From a virus: a DNA stretch of 64,000 nt. The notes below the pieces were generated by a model. It did no database searches. It was not told where the DNA came from and worked only from the letters and a program-made list of their open reading frames with translations. The stretch's first letter is position 1. The number at the start of each line of letters is the position of its first letter. Location of the stretch: positions 173,916 to 237,915 of the IMG/VR virus record IMGVR_UViG_3300043464_002284; one strand, 5' to 3'. This document shows positions 1-8,154 of this stretch, piece after piece. The position numbers and the translations under genes are program-made.

Positions 1-504
1 ATACTATCTCAAATCCGTAAAATATCTGACATTATTAAGGTTATCTGGATTAGAGGCAATCATGATGGGCCTGCTGATATGGTGAGTCATTTGATTGGGG
101 TTGATTTTATGAATGAGTATAGTTTTATCAGCGGAGATGAAAAAATACTAATCTTGCATGGTGACATTTTTGATAATGTGATTTCAAAACATCCTAGATT
201 GACGAAAATAGCTGACTATGTTTACCGATGGCTACAGATTTATGCTGGGCTATATTTCTCCAACCTTGCTAAACGCAGCAGTAAAACCTTTTTAAGATGT
301 TCTCAGGAAGTTTGTGATAGGGCTAAGTCTTATTGTTCTATTAAGAAATGTGACTCAATAATTTGTGGTCATACTCATTTAGCTACAACTGATGTTTCTG
401 GATCAACCCATTACTATAATAGCGGATGCTGGACAGATCATCCATGTTCATATATTTCAATTAAAGATGGTCACATTAAAATAAATTATGTGGATATCCT
501 GTAG
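1..504 (+). CDS. Calcineurin-like metallophosphoesterase, LpxH-like, 5' end cut by window
   Basis: The frame is open from the first base of the window, so this is the last 167 residues of a longer protein. Metallophosphoesterase motifs follow in the usual order: GNHD at residues 19-22, HGD at 53-55 and GHTH at 123-126, all metal-binding in this superfamily. The order and the short loop after HGD resemble the UDP-2,3-diacylglucosamine pyrophosphatase (LpxH) branch, which cleaves a lipid A precursor, but the substrate cannot be read from motifs alone. The first metal motif (DxH) must lie left of the window. The gene ends in TAG and is followed by a promoter at 542-569. Confidence 0.85.
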   Translation: MLSQIRKISDIIKVIWIRGNHDGPADMVSHLIGVDFMNEYSFISGDEKILILHGDIFDNVISKHPRLTKIADYVYRWLQIYAGLYFSNLAKRSSKTFLRCSQEVCDRAKSYCSIKKCDSIICGHTHLATTDVSGSTHYYNSGCWTDHPCSYISIKDGHIKINYVDIL

Positions 505-541
505 ATTTTGAAAAAATCTCAGAACCACTAAAGAATCCCTC

Positions 542-569
542 TTGACAGTGCCGATAATTGAGTTATACT
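542..569 (+). promoter_or_regulatory. Sigma70-like promoter
   Basis: TTGACA (542-547) and TATACT (564-569) are 16 bases apart in the gap after the phosphoesterase. AGGAG at 593-597 then precedes the ATG at 606. It would drive the run of genes from 606 to 2175. Confidence 0.75.
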
Positions 570-605
570 TAGGATGTAACGTCAACAAACACAGGAGAAA
601 AGAAA

Positions 606-1010
606 ATGGGTAAGGGTCAAAAAACTTGTGAAAAATGTGGAGCTACCACAGGCCCGCGAGCTTATCTGTGTCCTAAATGCAATGCTCCGTTCGTCTTTAA
701 GGCAAAGAGCAAAGAGGCAAAGAACACAAAGATTATTCGTGACTTTAATTGGAAGGAACTGATCAAGGGAGACAGAATCAGGGTTGGTGGAGGCCCATAC
801 TTTGCTAAGGGTGCTGAATTCATCCCGATGGGTTATAGGGGTCGTTTTGTTGTCGAGGGGATCGACCAGCATGGAATTAAAGCATGGGGTCTGGACAAGC
901 ATCAAGGCTTCTGCCATATTTATATGGGGCCGGATATTCAGAACAAAGAGACTGGCGTTTGGAAGATTAAGCACAAGCTTATGAAACTCAAACAAAAGGT
1001 GGAGGCATAA
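606..1010 (+). CDS. Zinc-ribbon protein of unknown function
   Basis: The 134-residue product has an N-terminal zinc ribbon made of two CxxC knuckles (about residues 8-11 and 22-25). A basic linker and a glycine-rich, beta-type region follow, resembling a small SH3-like barrel (about 55-110). Such proteins usually bind nucleic acid or act as adaptors, but no named family was recognised. The start is fixed by AGGAG 9 bases upstream. It is first in an operon, and its TAA stop overlaps the ATG of the next gene. Confidence 0.7.
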   Translation: MGKGQKTCEKCGATTGPRAYLCPKCNAPFVFKAKSKEAKNTKIIRDFNWKELIKGDRIRVGGGPYFAKGAEFIPMGYRGRFVVEGIDQHGIKAWGLDKHQGFCHIYMGPDIQNKETGVWKIKHKLMKLKQKVEA

Positions 1011-1291
1011 TGTCTCTCACCCAAGAACAAAAAGATCAGATCAATAGTCTGCTTGATAATAGAGACAAGATAGTCAATAGTCTCTATCATATCGAACGTA
1101 TTCTGAAAACCTATTTTCCAGAAGAATTTGAACGAGCAATCCAATTCTATCTACCTCAAATTACCACTGCTCTTTATGAGGATAAAAAGTGGCTAAGTAG
1201 GGGCGAATACAGTTTGCAGAACACTATTGACAATCTGCTTGAGCGGTGTAAAATTGATAGTGACGGTAAGGGTACTACAAAATATCTTTAA
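1010..1291 (+). CDS. Hypothetical helical protein
   Basis: 93 residues, charged and predicted mostly helical. No motif was recognised. The ATG overlaps the stop of the zinc-ribbon gene (TAATG), which points to translational coupling. It sits in the operon started at 542-569. Confidence 0.6.
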   Translation: MSLTQEQKDQINSLLDNRDKIVNSLYHIERILKTYFPEEFERAIQFYLPQITTALYEDKKWLSRGEYSLQNTIDNLLERCKIDSDGKGTTKYL

Positions 1292-1303
1292 TTGGAACAA
1301 ATA

Positions 1304-1675
1304 ATGGAAAGCTATAGCGTTATTGATTTGGAAGGTTATGCAAAAGCTATGAGGGATGGGGCAGCATCTTCTTTTGAGAAGGATTATACTGAGAATTTGG
1401 ATGAGTTTATCACTATTGGTCAGGTGATCAACATGATTAAAAAGAACAACCTGGGTCTGGATGAGGAAGGACACTATCTAATCAATGAGGATATTTTTGA
1501 AGATGTATTCAACAATATCAGAACTTGGCTTTATGAAGTAGGTTTATGTAAACTAGCAGCAAAAGGCTTCGTAGACTGCTCATGGGATGATGAATCTAAC
1601 GAAATGGTATTCTGGTTGGCTAACAAAGATAAGACAGAAATTCCTGCTAAACCCTCAAAGGATAATGATGACTAA
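1304..1675 (+). CDS. Hypothetical protein, member 1 of a local paralogous family
   Basis: The reading frame can be extended to TTG at 1292, but ATG at 1304 is preferred. The 123-residue product ends in a conserved block, CSWDDESNEMVFWL, near its C terminus. Almost the same block closes the next gene (1665-2018), and a looser version closes the gene at 20733-21167. The three share size, a helical N-terminal part and this acidic/aromatic tail motif. The function is unknown. Confidence 0.6.
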   Translation: MESYSVIDLEGYAKAMRDGAASSFEKDYTENLDEFITIGQVINMIKKNNLGLDEEGHYLINEDIFEDVFNNIRTWLYEVGLCKLAAKGFVDCSWDDESNEMVFWLANKDKTEIPAKPSKDNDD

Positions 1676-2018
1676 TTATATTAAGATTAGAAACCTGAAG
1701 CTTTTTATTAATAGCATTAGAAAAAATGCCGCTATGGTTTTCCCAGAATCATATTATGAACAAATAGATCATTTAATTTCTTTGTCTCAAACAGAAAATC
1801 TAGCTAGACAATATATTGAGCCTGGATATAATAATGAATTTATTCTTAGCGATGAGAATTATGATCTTCTTTGTGAAGAAATTAAAAAGTGGATTTATAA
1901 CTCAAGTTTGAGCTTGGTGGCTTCATCTGGAAATATAGAGTGTGCTTGGGATGATGACTCTAATGAGATGATTTTTTGGCATCCAGAATCACACGAAACA
2001 TTCAACACTATTAAATAA
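1665..2018 (+). CDS. Hypothetical protein, member 2 of a local paralogous family
   Basis: 117 residues. The start at tandem ATGs (1665/1668) lies inside the end of the preceding gene, behind AAAGGA. The C-terminal part carries CAWDDDSNEMIFWH, nearly identical to the upstream neighbour, so the two look like a tandem duplication that has diverged elsewhere. An upstream in-frame extension to 1587 overlaps the neighbour and is not credible. The function is unknown. Confidence 0.6.
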   Translation: MMTNYIKIRNLKLFINSIRKNAAMVFPESYYEQIDHLISLSQTENLARQYIEPGYNNEFILSDENYDLLCEEIKKWIYNSSLSLVASSGNIECAWDDDSNEMIFWHPESHETFNTIK

Positions 2019-2019
2019 T

Positions 2020-2175
2020 ATGTCTCAACAAGAAATACAAGAACTTAAAGAGCAAATACATGACTTAAAGGAATATCTATATTCTGACTTGTGTAAGGCT
2101 TGTGGAGACGCAGCATTAGCTCTAGATAAAATTAGTGAAAGACTAAATCAGCTAGAGTCTCAACAAAATTCCTAA
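2020..2175 (+). CDS. Small coiled-coil protein
   Basis: A 51-residue frame begins directly after the previous stop. It has regular Leu/Ile spacing among Glu, Gln and Lys, typical of a short coiled coil, with one CxxC in the middle. It ends just before the tRNA promoter. The tight spacing and the compositional match to its neighbours support it; no homologue was recognised. Confidence 0.5.
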   Translation: MSQQEIQELKEQIHDLKEYLYSDLCKACGDAALALDKISERLNQLESQQNS

Positions 2176-2180
2176 AGGTC

Positions 2181-2209
2181 TTGACAGTGGTTGGTCGATA
2201 TGATACAAT
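2181..2209 (+). promoter_or_regulatory. Sigma70-like promoter for the tRNA gene
   Basis: TTGACA (2181-2186) and TACAAT (2204-2209) are 17 bases apart and end 13 bases before the tRNA. Confidence 0.75.
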
Positions 2210-2222
2210 AGAAAAATAACAC

Positions 2223-2295
2223 GGGGCGTTCGTCTAATGGTCTAAGACGCTAGTCTTATTAACTAGCTAAGGGAGTTCGATTCTCTCACGCCCTA
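2223..2295 (+). tRNA. tRNA, anticodon read as UAU (Ile, AUA codons)
   Basis: A full cloverleaf can be drawn: a 7-bp acceptor (with a G-U first pair), D stem GTCT/AGAC, anticodon stem CTAGT/ACTAG with a 7-base loop CTTATTA, and T stem GGGAG/CTCTC with loop TTCGATT. The standard position gives anticodon UAU. Base 37 would be U, which is unusual, so the anticodon call is less secure than the tRNA itself. No CCA is encoded. The 3' end overlaps the stop of the minus-strand HNH gene by 3 bases. Confidence 0.85.
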
Positions 2296-2781
2296 TTTTT
2301 GCTTTATAGTAAACTTTCTAGTGCTATTCCCAATATTCCTTCCTTTAAAAGTAGGAAGCTGACTATCACAATTAGGACACACTAAACGAATATTAGATAC
2401 AGACCAGTTATCTGCCTTACCATCTATATGATCTACAATTAATGTCAACTGCTTTCCGTTCCAATTCTCTCCAGACTGATTACAAACGAAGCAATTATTT
2501 CCATGTTTTTTTATTAGATATTCTCTAATACTTTTGTTATTGTTCCAACTACTAGCAAAGCTACCACTTGTTTCAATTTTTTCTATCTTATATTCGTAAT
2601 GACATTGTTTAGAACAAAATTTTCTATTGCGTAGCCTATATGGATATTCTTTATTGCAAAACAAACAGAATTTTACTCTTTTCGTTCTTTTAGGTTTGGC
2701 CTTATTGTTATAAGAAACTCCACAAGAACGAGAGCAAAATTTAGGGTTATCAGTTAATTTATCACAATTTACACATTTCAT
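2293..2781 (-). CDS. Free-standing HNH homing-type endonuclease
   Basis: 162 residues. Two treble-clef-like zinc knuckles lie in the first 60 residues (CxxC...C, repeated). A classical HNH core follows: CxxC near residue 97, DHIDG, then NxxLVCPNC. This is the architecture of phage-borne HNH homing endonucleases, which nick DNA and spread by recombination. It is the only minus-strand gene in this part of the window and abuts a tRNA and the tmRNA, typical of an inserted selfish gene. A GAGAGG site precedes the start. Confidence 0.85.
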   Translation of the reverse strand: MKCVNCDKLTDNPKFCSRSCGVSYNNKAKPKRTKRVKFCLFCNKEYPYRLRNRKFCSKQCHYEYKIEKIETSGSFASSWNNNKSIREYLIKKHGNNCFVCNQSGENWNGKQLTLIVDHIDGKADNWSVSNIRLVCPNCDSQLPTFKGRNIGNSTRKFTIKQK

Positions 2782-2807
2782 AAATACCTCTCAAAAATGA
2801 ATCGAAC

Positions 2808-2835
2808 TTGACATAATATACACCGAAACTATAAT
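2808..2835 (+). promoter_or_regulatory. Sigma70-like promoter
   Basis: TTGACA (2808-2813) and TATAAT (2830-2835), spacer 16, upstream of the small membrane gene at 2867 and the tmRNA. Confidence 0.7.
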
Positions 2836-2866
2836 ATAGTATTCGATTCTTGATTGAAAGCAAGCA

Positions 2867-3049
2867 ATGAAACTTCAACCACTAACGGCTATTTTTGCAG
2901 GATTATTTCTAACATCATTAGGATTTAACATTCTTTTGAATGTAGAGATACAAAAACTAAAAAAGCTGGCAAACAAACCAGCAAGAATTATTATAGAAAG
3001 AGAACCGGAAATTCACATCAAACCAAAAGTTTGGGGGTATACTAAATAG
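2867..3049 (+). CDS. Small membrane protein
   Basis: 60 residues: one hydrophobic segment (about residues 7-25), then a basic, charged tail. It is predicted to be a single-pass inner-membrane protein with a cytoplasmic tail. No family was recognised. The last base of its TAG stop is the first base of the tmRNA acceptor stem, so the two share a transcript. Confidence 0.6.
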   Translation: MKLQPLTAIFAGLFLTSLGFNILLNVEIQKLKKLANKPARIIIEREPEIHIKPKVWGYTK

Positions 3050-3400
3050 GGCTAGTAAAGGTATCGACAGGTAAAATAGATATAGATGGCATCGACTGGT
3101 TAATCGACCGGCCAGTTTAAAAGTCGATTAAAATTGTTAATTGGCGAAGTTTCAACTCTCGCTCTCGCTGCCTAATTAGTTAGGTACGAGTGGGGCGGCA
3201 TGAGCCTTATTACCAAATCATGCTGACTCCGATATTCGGATATGGTAGTCCTACCAGACATAAATAGGAATGATGATTGTACTCAATCTGACTCAGATAA
3301 TTCTGATAGCTTTGTTGGTAGTGCGATAACAACTAAATAACGATGTAGAAGTTTATATTGATGTTTATTCTGGACGCGGGTTCGACTCCCGCCTAGTCCA
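3049..3400 (+). ncRNA. ssrA: tmRNA (transfer-messenger RNA)
   Basis: The 5' end GGGCTAG pairs over 7 bp with CTAGTCC at 3393-3399. The last 30 bases (GGACGCGGGTTCGACTCCCG...) match the near-universal tmRNA T arm. The message part can be read from a proposed GGC resume codon at 3143: G-E-V-S-T-L-A-L-A-A then TAA at 3173-3175, backed up by further stops. The ALAA end is the classical degradation signal read by ClpXP. It frees ribosomes stalled on broken mRNAs. The 3' CCA is not encoded. The gene is complete at 352 bases. Confidence 0.93.
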
Positions 3401-3408
3401 CTTATATT

Positions 3409-3954
3409 ATGATAAGCTCTAATGATGTACTAACACATACAGTAGATCCAAAATTTGTAGACTTAATAATTACCAATGCTAAAAAAGCAGAAATTGGTGG
3501 CAGGTCTCAAATTAGGAACTCTAAAAGCAGAGTATCCAATCTATCAGAAGATCAATTGGTTGGTCAAATATCCACCTACTGTGCTTCAATGATCCTTACT
3601 GGTTCTCCAGAAGGATATATACAAGCAAGAGATAAAGCAAACGCTAATCCTCTGGCTGGAGATAATGGTGTAGATATATCTGGTCTACCCAATATGGATA
3701 TCAAAGGTAGCCTAATGAGATATTCAAATAACCCATTAAACTATAGATTATTGGTTAGGCCAAAAGAAAGACACGATAATTGGATTTATGTGTTGGCATT
3801 AGTACCAAAAGAAAGACCTTATAAGACTTATCTTGTTGGCTGGGCTAATGATAATGATTTACCTTTAAAGCCCTATGATGGAGAAATAAAGTCTTTACAT
3901 GGAGCATACGTTATAGAAGCTAAGAACCTAAGAAAGATTGCGGAACTAAGATGA
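3409..3954 (+). CDS. Hypothetical protein, possible PD-(D/E)XK nuclease fold
   Basis: 181 residues with no confident family. Around residues 84-103 there is a GD...VDI segment followed by DIKGS, which could be the D...(D/E)xK core of a PD-(D/E)XK nuclease. A block resembling a substrate-binding beta sheet follows (LVRPKE, LVGWA). This is only a motif impression. Its stop overlaps the start of the DUF1501 gene. It begins 8 bases after the tmRNA and so probably shares its transcript. Confidence 0.5.
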   Translation: MISSNDVLTHTVDPKFVDLIITNAKKAEIGGRSQIRNSKSRVSNLSEDQLVGQISTYCASMILTGSPEGYIQARDKANANPLAGDNGVDISGLPNMDIKGSLMRYSNNPLNYRLLVRPKERHDNWIYVLALVPKERPYKTYLVGWANDNDLPLKPYDGEIKSLHGAYVIEAKNLRKIAELR

Positions 3955-5195
3955 ACCGAAGACATTTTTTAAATCACTGTGCCGCAACATCTTCTCTGGT
4001 AGCATCTTCGTCTTTTTTTACTCAGTCTATTTTAGCTAATGCTAATGATTTAAAGAAAAGACATAAGAGTGCTATTCTTTTATGGATGGGTGGTGGCCCA
4101 AGCACTATTGATCTATGGGATTTAAAGCCGGGTGCTGCTACTGGTGGAATTTTTAAGCCAGTATCTACTAGTGCTGATGGTATTCAGATTTGCGAACATC
4201 TGCCACTAATGGCACAGCAAATGCACCACATGAATATTGTACGATCTATGAGTACAAGAGAAGCAGACCACATGAGAGGTCGCTATTATATGCACACAGG
4301 ATATGTTCCTAATCCTAATGTTGAGCATCCTAGTTATGGATCAGTCATTTCTCATGAATTAATGTCTAGCATACCACAACTTGATATTCCTCCATTCGTT
4401 AGTATTGGAGGAACCAGTATTGGTGCTGGATTTTTGGGAACATCTTATTCTCCATTCGTAGTTAATTCTAATGGAACAGTTCGTGATCTTGATATGGGCA
4501 TAGATCAGTCTAGATTAGACCAAAGACTCAATATGCTTAAAACTATCGAAGATAAGTTTGTAAATGAAAAACGTGGAGACTATGCTTCTGACCACTCTAA
4601 ACTTTTGACTAAAACAGTCAAGCTAATGACTAGTCCTCAGATGGAAGTATTCAAAGTATCTAAAGAACCAAAAGAAGTTCAAGAAAGATATGGTAATACA
4701 GGATTTGGCCGAGGTTGTTTGATGGCACGAAGATTGGTGGAAATGGGTGTTCCATTTATTGAGGTTGATCTTGGCGGATGGGATAATCATACTGATATTT
4801 TTAAGACTCTACAGGATCAAAAACTTCCAGAACTAGATAAGGCTATGAGTGCCTTGATAAGCGACCTTAGCGATAAAGGACTGTTGCAGGATACTGCTAT
4901 TATTTGGATGGGTGAATTTGGACGAACGCCAAATATTAATGGTAATGGTGGGCGAGATCATTGGGCTAGAAGTTGGAGTGTCGTTGTTGGTGGAGCAGGA
5001 TTTAAGGGTGGTATTGTTGTTGGAGAAACTAGCAGTGATGGTAAGGAAGTAATTACGGAACCATACTCATCTCAAGACTTAATGGCTAGTGTTCTTAAAT
5101 CATTAGGAATATCTTTAGAAACCAATTTTACTGCTAAAAATGGACGACCAATGAGAATTGCTAATAGTGGCAAACTTATTAAAGAACTATTTTAA
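3951..5195 (+). CDS. DUF1501 family protein with Tat signal
   Basis: 414 residues, close to the usual family length. The N terminus carries a twin-arginine motif (NRRHFL) and a hydrophobic stretch, predicting export by Tat. Family landmarks are visible: WMGGGPSTIDLWD near residue 45, and GEFGRTPNINGNGGRDHW near residue 324. DUF1501 proteins are distantly related to the sulfatase/alkaline phosphatase fold, have no proven activity and are very abundant in Planctomycetes. Its presence in a phage-like genome is odd and suggests capture from a host. The start overlaps the previous gene by 4 bases. Confidence 0.88.
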   Translation: MNRRHFLNHCAATSSLVASSSFFTQSILANANDLKKRHKSAILLWMGGGPSTIDLWDLKPGAATGGIFKPVSTSADGIQICEHLPLMAQQMHHMNIVRSMSTREADHMRGRYYMHTGYVPNPNVEHPSYGSVISHELMSSIPQLDIPPFVSIGGTSIGAGFLGTSYSPFVVNSNGTVRDLDMGIDQSRLDQRLNMLKTIEDKFVNEKRGDYASDHSKLLTKTVKLMTSPQMEVFKVSKEPKEVQERYGNTGFGRGCLMARRLVEMGVPFIEVDLGGWDNHTDIFKTLQDQKLPELDKAMSALISDLSDKGLLQDTAIIWMGEFGRTPNINGNGGRDHWARSWSVVVGGAGFKGGIVVGETSSDGKEVITEPYSSQDLMASVLKSLGISLETNFTAKNGRPMRIANSGKLIKELF

Positions 5196-5545
5196 TGTCT
5201 AGAAAAATTTGTACTTATTGTGAGAAACGTAAAAACTTAGCAAGTTTTCCCAAACATAGTATGTACAAAGACAATCTTGACAGTAGATGTAGAAAATGTG
5301 TCAAGAAACATTCTAAGATACGAGTTAAGCTACATAAAAAAGCGCCACCAAAACCAGAAGTATGTGAGTGCTGTAAAAAGGTTCCCTACAAATGGGCCTT
5401 AGATCATGATCATGATGATAATAGTTTTAGGGGTTGGCTCTGCGAACCTTGCAATACTGGTATAGGTAAATTGGGTGATGATTTTCAAAGCATCGTTAAC
5501 GCTATGAATTATTTTCTTTCAAGACAAAAACGATATGAAAAATAA
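5195..5545 (+). CDS. Recombination endonuclease VII-like HNH nuclease
   Basis: 116 residues. An N-terminal pair of CxxC motifs (CTYC, CRKC) precedes a core with CECC, LDHDH and FRGWLCEPCNTGIG. That LDHDH...G.LC..CN.GLG pattern is the signature of the endonuclease VII family, which includes the T4 gp49 Holliday-junction resolvase. It could cut branched DNA during replication or packaging, although many family members are standalone nickases. The ATG overlaps the DUF1501 stop. Confidence 0.85.
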   Translation: MSRKICTYCEKRKNLASFPKHSMYKDNLDSRCRKCVKKHSKIRVKLHKKAPPKPEVCECCKKVPYKWALDHDHDDNSFRGWLCEPCNTGIGKLGDDFQSIVNAMNYFLSRQKRYEK

Positions 5546-5750
5546 GATTAAAGAACACCTAGCAGAAAACAATATGACATACTATCAACATTTTAAATTT
5601 GCTGTATTTTTTGGATGCTTATCTTTATTGGCTGGATTTTGTTTGATAATTCATGCGTTTTTTCCATGTTGGTTTCAAACTTCTGGCAGCGATTTGGTTC
5701 AGTCTATGGCGATAGTATTTAAGAAACGAAACCGATTAGACGATACTTGA
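5535..5750 (+). CDS. Small membrane protein, DUF6356-like
   Basis: 71 residues. The MTYYQHFKFA motif precedes one long hydrophobic segment (about residues 24-46) ending in IHAFFPCWFQTSGS. This resembles the small DUF6356 membrane family found in bacteria and phages, whose function is unknown. It overlaps the preceding nuclease gene by 11 bases. Confidence 0.65.
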   Translation: MKNKIKEHLAENNMTYYQHFKFAVFFGCLSLLAGFCLIIHAFFPCWFQTSGSDLVQSMAIVFKKRNRLDDT

Positions 5751-5775
5751 CAAAGGGACTACCGTATGGTAGAGT
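5747..5775 (+). promoter_or_regulatory. Sigma70-like promoter for DNA ligase
   Basis: TTGACA (5747-5752) and TAGAGT (5770-5775), spacer 17. AGGAG lies just before the ATG at 5801. The TTG inside this -35 box could be misread as a start codon. Confidence 0.7.
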
Positions 5776-5800
5776 TGGGACAACACAGGAGAAAATAAAA

Positions 5801-7102
5801 ATGTCGTTTGAGCATCTTAATGGTTTTGTTCGTGATTTGAAGTCAACTAGCAGCACACTTGATAAAGTTGGCATTATTGAGGATTATACTTCCTCTAATG
5901 AGAGTGGAGCAAATTTTCTTAAAAAGATTCTGCTCTATACTTATCATCCTCTTTGGCAGTACAATGTAACTAGTGATAATCTTAAAAAGAAAAGTCATCT
6001 GCGTGGTAAAGTATACAAGTCTATATTTGATCTGTTGGATGCTTTGAAGAATAGAGAAATCACAGGTCATGATGCTATTGGAGCAGTTAATAGCTTTATT
6101 GACAACCAAAGAGAATACGAAGAACTCGTTCATTGCATCATTGACAAGGATTTGAAAACCCGTGCTGGAGATAAGCTGATTAATAAGGCTATTCCAGATC
6201 ATATCCCAACATTTAGTGTTGCTCTAGCGGACAAGTATGTTCCTAAAATCGTAGACTGGAAGGATGGATGGTATGTTAGCAGGAAGATCGACGGTGCTAG
6301 ATGTATTGCTATTGTTGATAGTAATGGCAATACTACCTTTTATTCCCGCACGGGAAAAATCTTTGATACTCTTGATATTGTTAGCGGTGGGATTAAAGCT
6401 TTGGGACTTACTAATGTAGTTCTTGATGGAGAGCTTTGTCTTGTTGATAAAGATGGTAATGAAGATTTTCAGGGAGTAATGAAAGAACTTCGCAAAAAAG
6501 ATCATACTATTCCTAATCCTTCCTACAAGATTTTTGATATGATTACCCATGACGAATTCTATAGTCAGAAAGGCGAAAAGAATAGGCCGTTCAGTATCAG
6601 ACTCAAGAATCTTACAGAAATTATGAAGAAAAATGAGTGTCCTTGTTTGACACTTCTGGAACAGTCTTTGGTCAAGGATGAAAACCATTTTCAAGAGTTC
6701 GTGACTGAATCCAATCAAAATGGATATGAGGGGCTTATGCTTCGATCTGACGCTCCATATAAAGGTAAGCGATCCAAAGACCTATTGAAGTATAAAGCGT
6801 TTTCTGACGATGAATACGAGGTTGTGGATGTTGAAATGGGGCCATTTCGCTATGTTAAAGATGGTGCAGAGTGTGAGGAGACTATGCTCAGTTGCGTAAC
6901 CATTAAACATAAGGGTTACGATGTTAGGGTTGGGTCTGGTTTTAGTATCGAACAAAGACAAGAGTTTTATAAGAATCCTAAGAAAATTCTTGGAAAGCAA
7001 ATAACTGTACAATATTTTCAAGAGACAGAAAACGAGAAGGGTGGGCTTAGTCTTCGCTTCCCCACTTTTAAGATTCTTCATGGAGAAGAAAGAGATATAT
7101 AA
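5801..7102 (+). CDS. ATP-dependent DNA ligase
   Basis: 433 residues. It seals nicks by forming an enzyme-AMP intermediate. The nucleotidyltransferase motifs are in order: K162-I-D-G (adenylated lysine), YSRTGK near 181-186, LDGEL, EGLMLR, and a final lysine motif DLLKYK. An OB-fold domain follows (about 330-433). The first 160 residues are helical, as in T4-type ligases that carry an N-terminal DNA-binding domain. ATG at 5801 is chosen because an AGGAGAA site precedes it; an in-frame TTG at 5747 falls inside the promoter. It probably acts in phage replication and repair. Confidence 0.93.
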   Translation: MSFEHLNGFVRDLKSTSSTLDKVGIIEDYTSSNESGANFLKKILLYTYHPLWQYNVTSDNLKKKSHLRGKVYKSIFDLLDALKNREITGHDAIGAVNSFIDNQREYEELVHCIIDKDLKTRAGDKLINKAIPDHIPTFSVALADKYVPKIVDWKDGWYVSRKIDGARCIAIVDSNGNTTFYSRTGKIFDTLDIVSGGIKALGLTNVVLDGELCLVDKDGNEDFQGVMKELRKKDHTIPNPSYKIFDMITHDEFYSQKGEKNRPFSIRLKNLTEIMKKNECPCLTLLEQSLVKDENHFQEFVTESNQNGYEGLMLRSDAPYKGKRSKDLLKYKAFSDDEYEVVDVEMGPFRYVKDGAECEETMLSCVTIKHKGYDVRVGSGFSIEQRQEFYKNPKKILGKQITVQYFQETENEKGGLSLRFPTFKILHGEERDI

Positions 7103-7107
7103 TAATT

Positions 7108-8103
7108 ATGCCACCAGCATGGAAAGAGCTAGGTTTTAGGAGTTATGATGCCTATATAAAATCTAGGCTCTGGTGGAACATAAGGCAACTAGTCTTAGAA
7201 CGAGATGGTAAATGTTGTCAAGTTTGTGGCTCTCCATCTAAAATGGTTCATCATATTGATTACACAAAAATTATCATGCTGGGTCAAGGAGATCAGCATG
7301 AATTAATTACGTTATGTGAGCCATGTCATAATTTTGTTGAACAAGATAAAAGAGTTTCTGAAAAGAAAAGCTTGTTGAATAAACTATTTGGTCAGCATAG
7401 CAAAAATACTTTAGATGAATGGCAAATTTGGGCTGAAAAATTTAATAGCGATATTGGTTATAATAGATCTCAAATACTAGAGCCAAAAAATAACCGCAAG
7501 AAAAAATATAAGAAAAAGCCTATTGTTTTATCAGATAAAGGAACAATAGAAAAACAAAAAGAACAACCAAAACCTGAAATTAAATCTCTTAGAGATGATA
7601 TTGATTCTTATATCAAGACACATAAACGTAAAAGAAATAAGCAATACAAAACTCTTGCTCCTGCTACTGATGAAAACAGGAAAGAATTTATTACCAATAC
7701 GGTTCGCAAATACAGTAGAAAAAGCAAAAAAAATATTAGGAGATATTTAGATAATCATAGACCGCTAATAGAATTACTGTTTAATCATCCTGAGGCAAGT
7801 GATAAGCTAAAAAAAACTATTGCTGAACATCCATATTTCATTAAAGAATCAAGAAAAAATAATGACACAGAGGAACAAAAAAGACAACGCAGAGACGAAG
7901 AATATCGAAAGAAAAAACAAATAGAACAGGAAGAAATTGTTCAGATTCTTCACCAACAAGAATATAAAAAACAGAAACCTAGAAAAAGGGTAAATCCGTT
8001 TGGCAAATTGCCAGTATGGACAAAAAATCATAAGACCACAATACCAAAACAAGAAAATCCATTAATGAAATATGTAAGGGAAGTAAAAGATAAGACCAAT
8101 TGA
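7108..8103 (+). CDS. HNH endonuclease with long lysine-rich tail
   Basis: 331 residues. The HNH domain lies at the N terminus (about residues 20-80): LERDGKCCQVCG, VHHIDY, then LITLCEPCHN. The remaining 230 residues are very rich in Lys, Gln and Glu, are probably partly unstructured or coiled-coil, and may bind DNA non-specifically. It follows the ligase by 5 bases and likely shares its transcript. It could be a homing nuclease or a phage processing nuclease. Confidence 0.8.
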   Translation: MPPAWKELGFRSYDAYIKSRLWWNIRQLVLERDGKCCQVCGSPSKMVHHIDYTKIIMLGQGDQHELITLCEPCHNFVEQDKRVSEKKSLLNKLFGQHSKNTLDEWQIWAEKFNSDIGYNRSQILEPKNNRKKKYKKKPIVLSDKGTIEKQKEQPKPEIKSLRDDIDSYIKTHKRKRNKQYKTLAPATDENRKEFITNTVRKYSRKSKKNIRRYLDNHRPLIELLFNHPEASDKLKKTIAEHPYFIKESRKNNDTEEQKRQRRDEEYRKKKQIEQEEIVQILHQQEYKKQKPRKRVNPFGKLPVWTKNHKTTIPKQENPLMKYVREVKDKTN

Positions 8104-8127
8104 CCAGTTTCCAGTATGGTGTATAAA
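8100..8127 (+). promoter_or_regulatory. Sigma70-like promoter
   Basis: TTGACC (8100-8105) and TATAAA (8122-8127), spacer 16, upstream of the gene at 8155; ACTGGAGAAA forms its ribosome site. Confidence 0.65.
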
Positions 8128-8154
8128 ATTATCCCGCCTTACTGGAGAAATTAA

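Noticed and set aside
5747-5800. TTG start for DNA ligase
   Set aside because: The TTG is part of the -35 box; a good ribosome site precedes ATG 5801.
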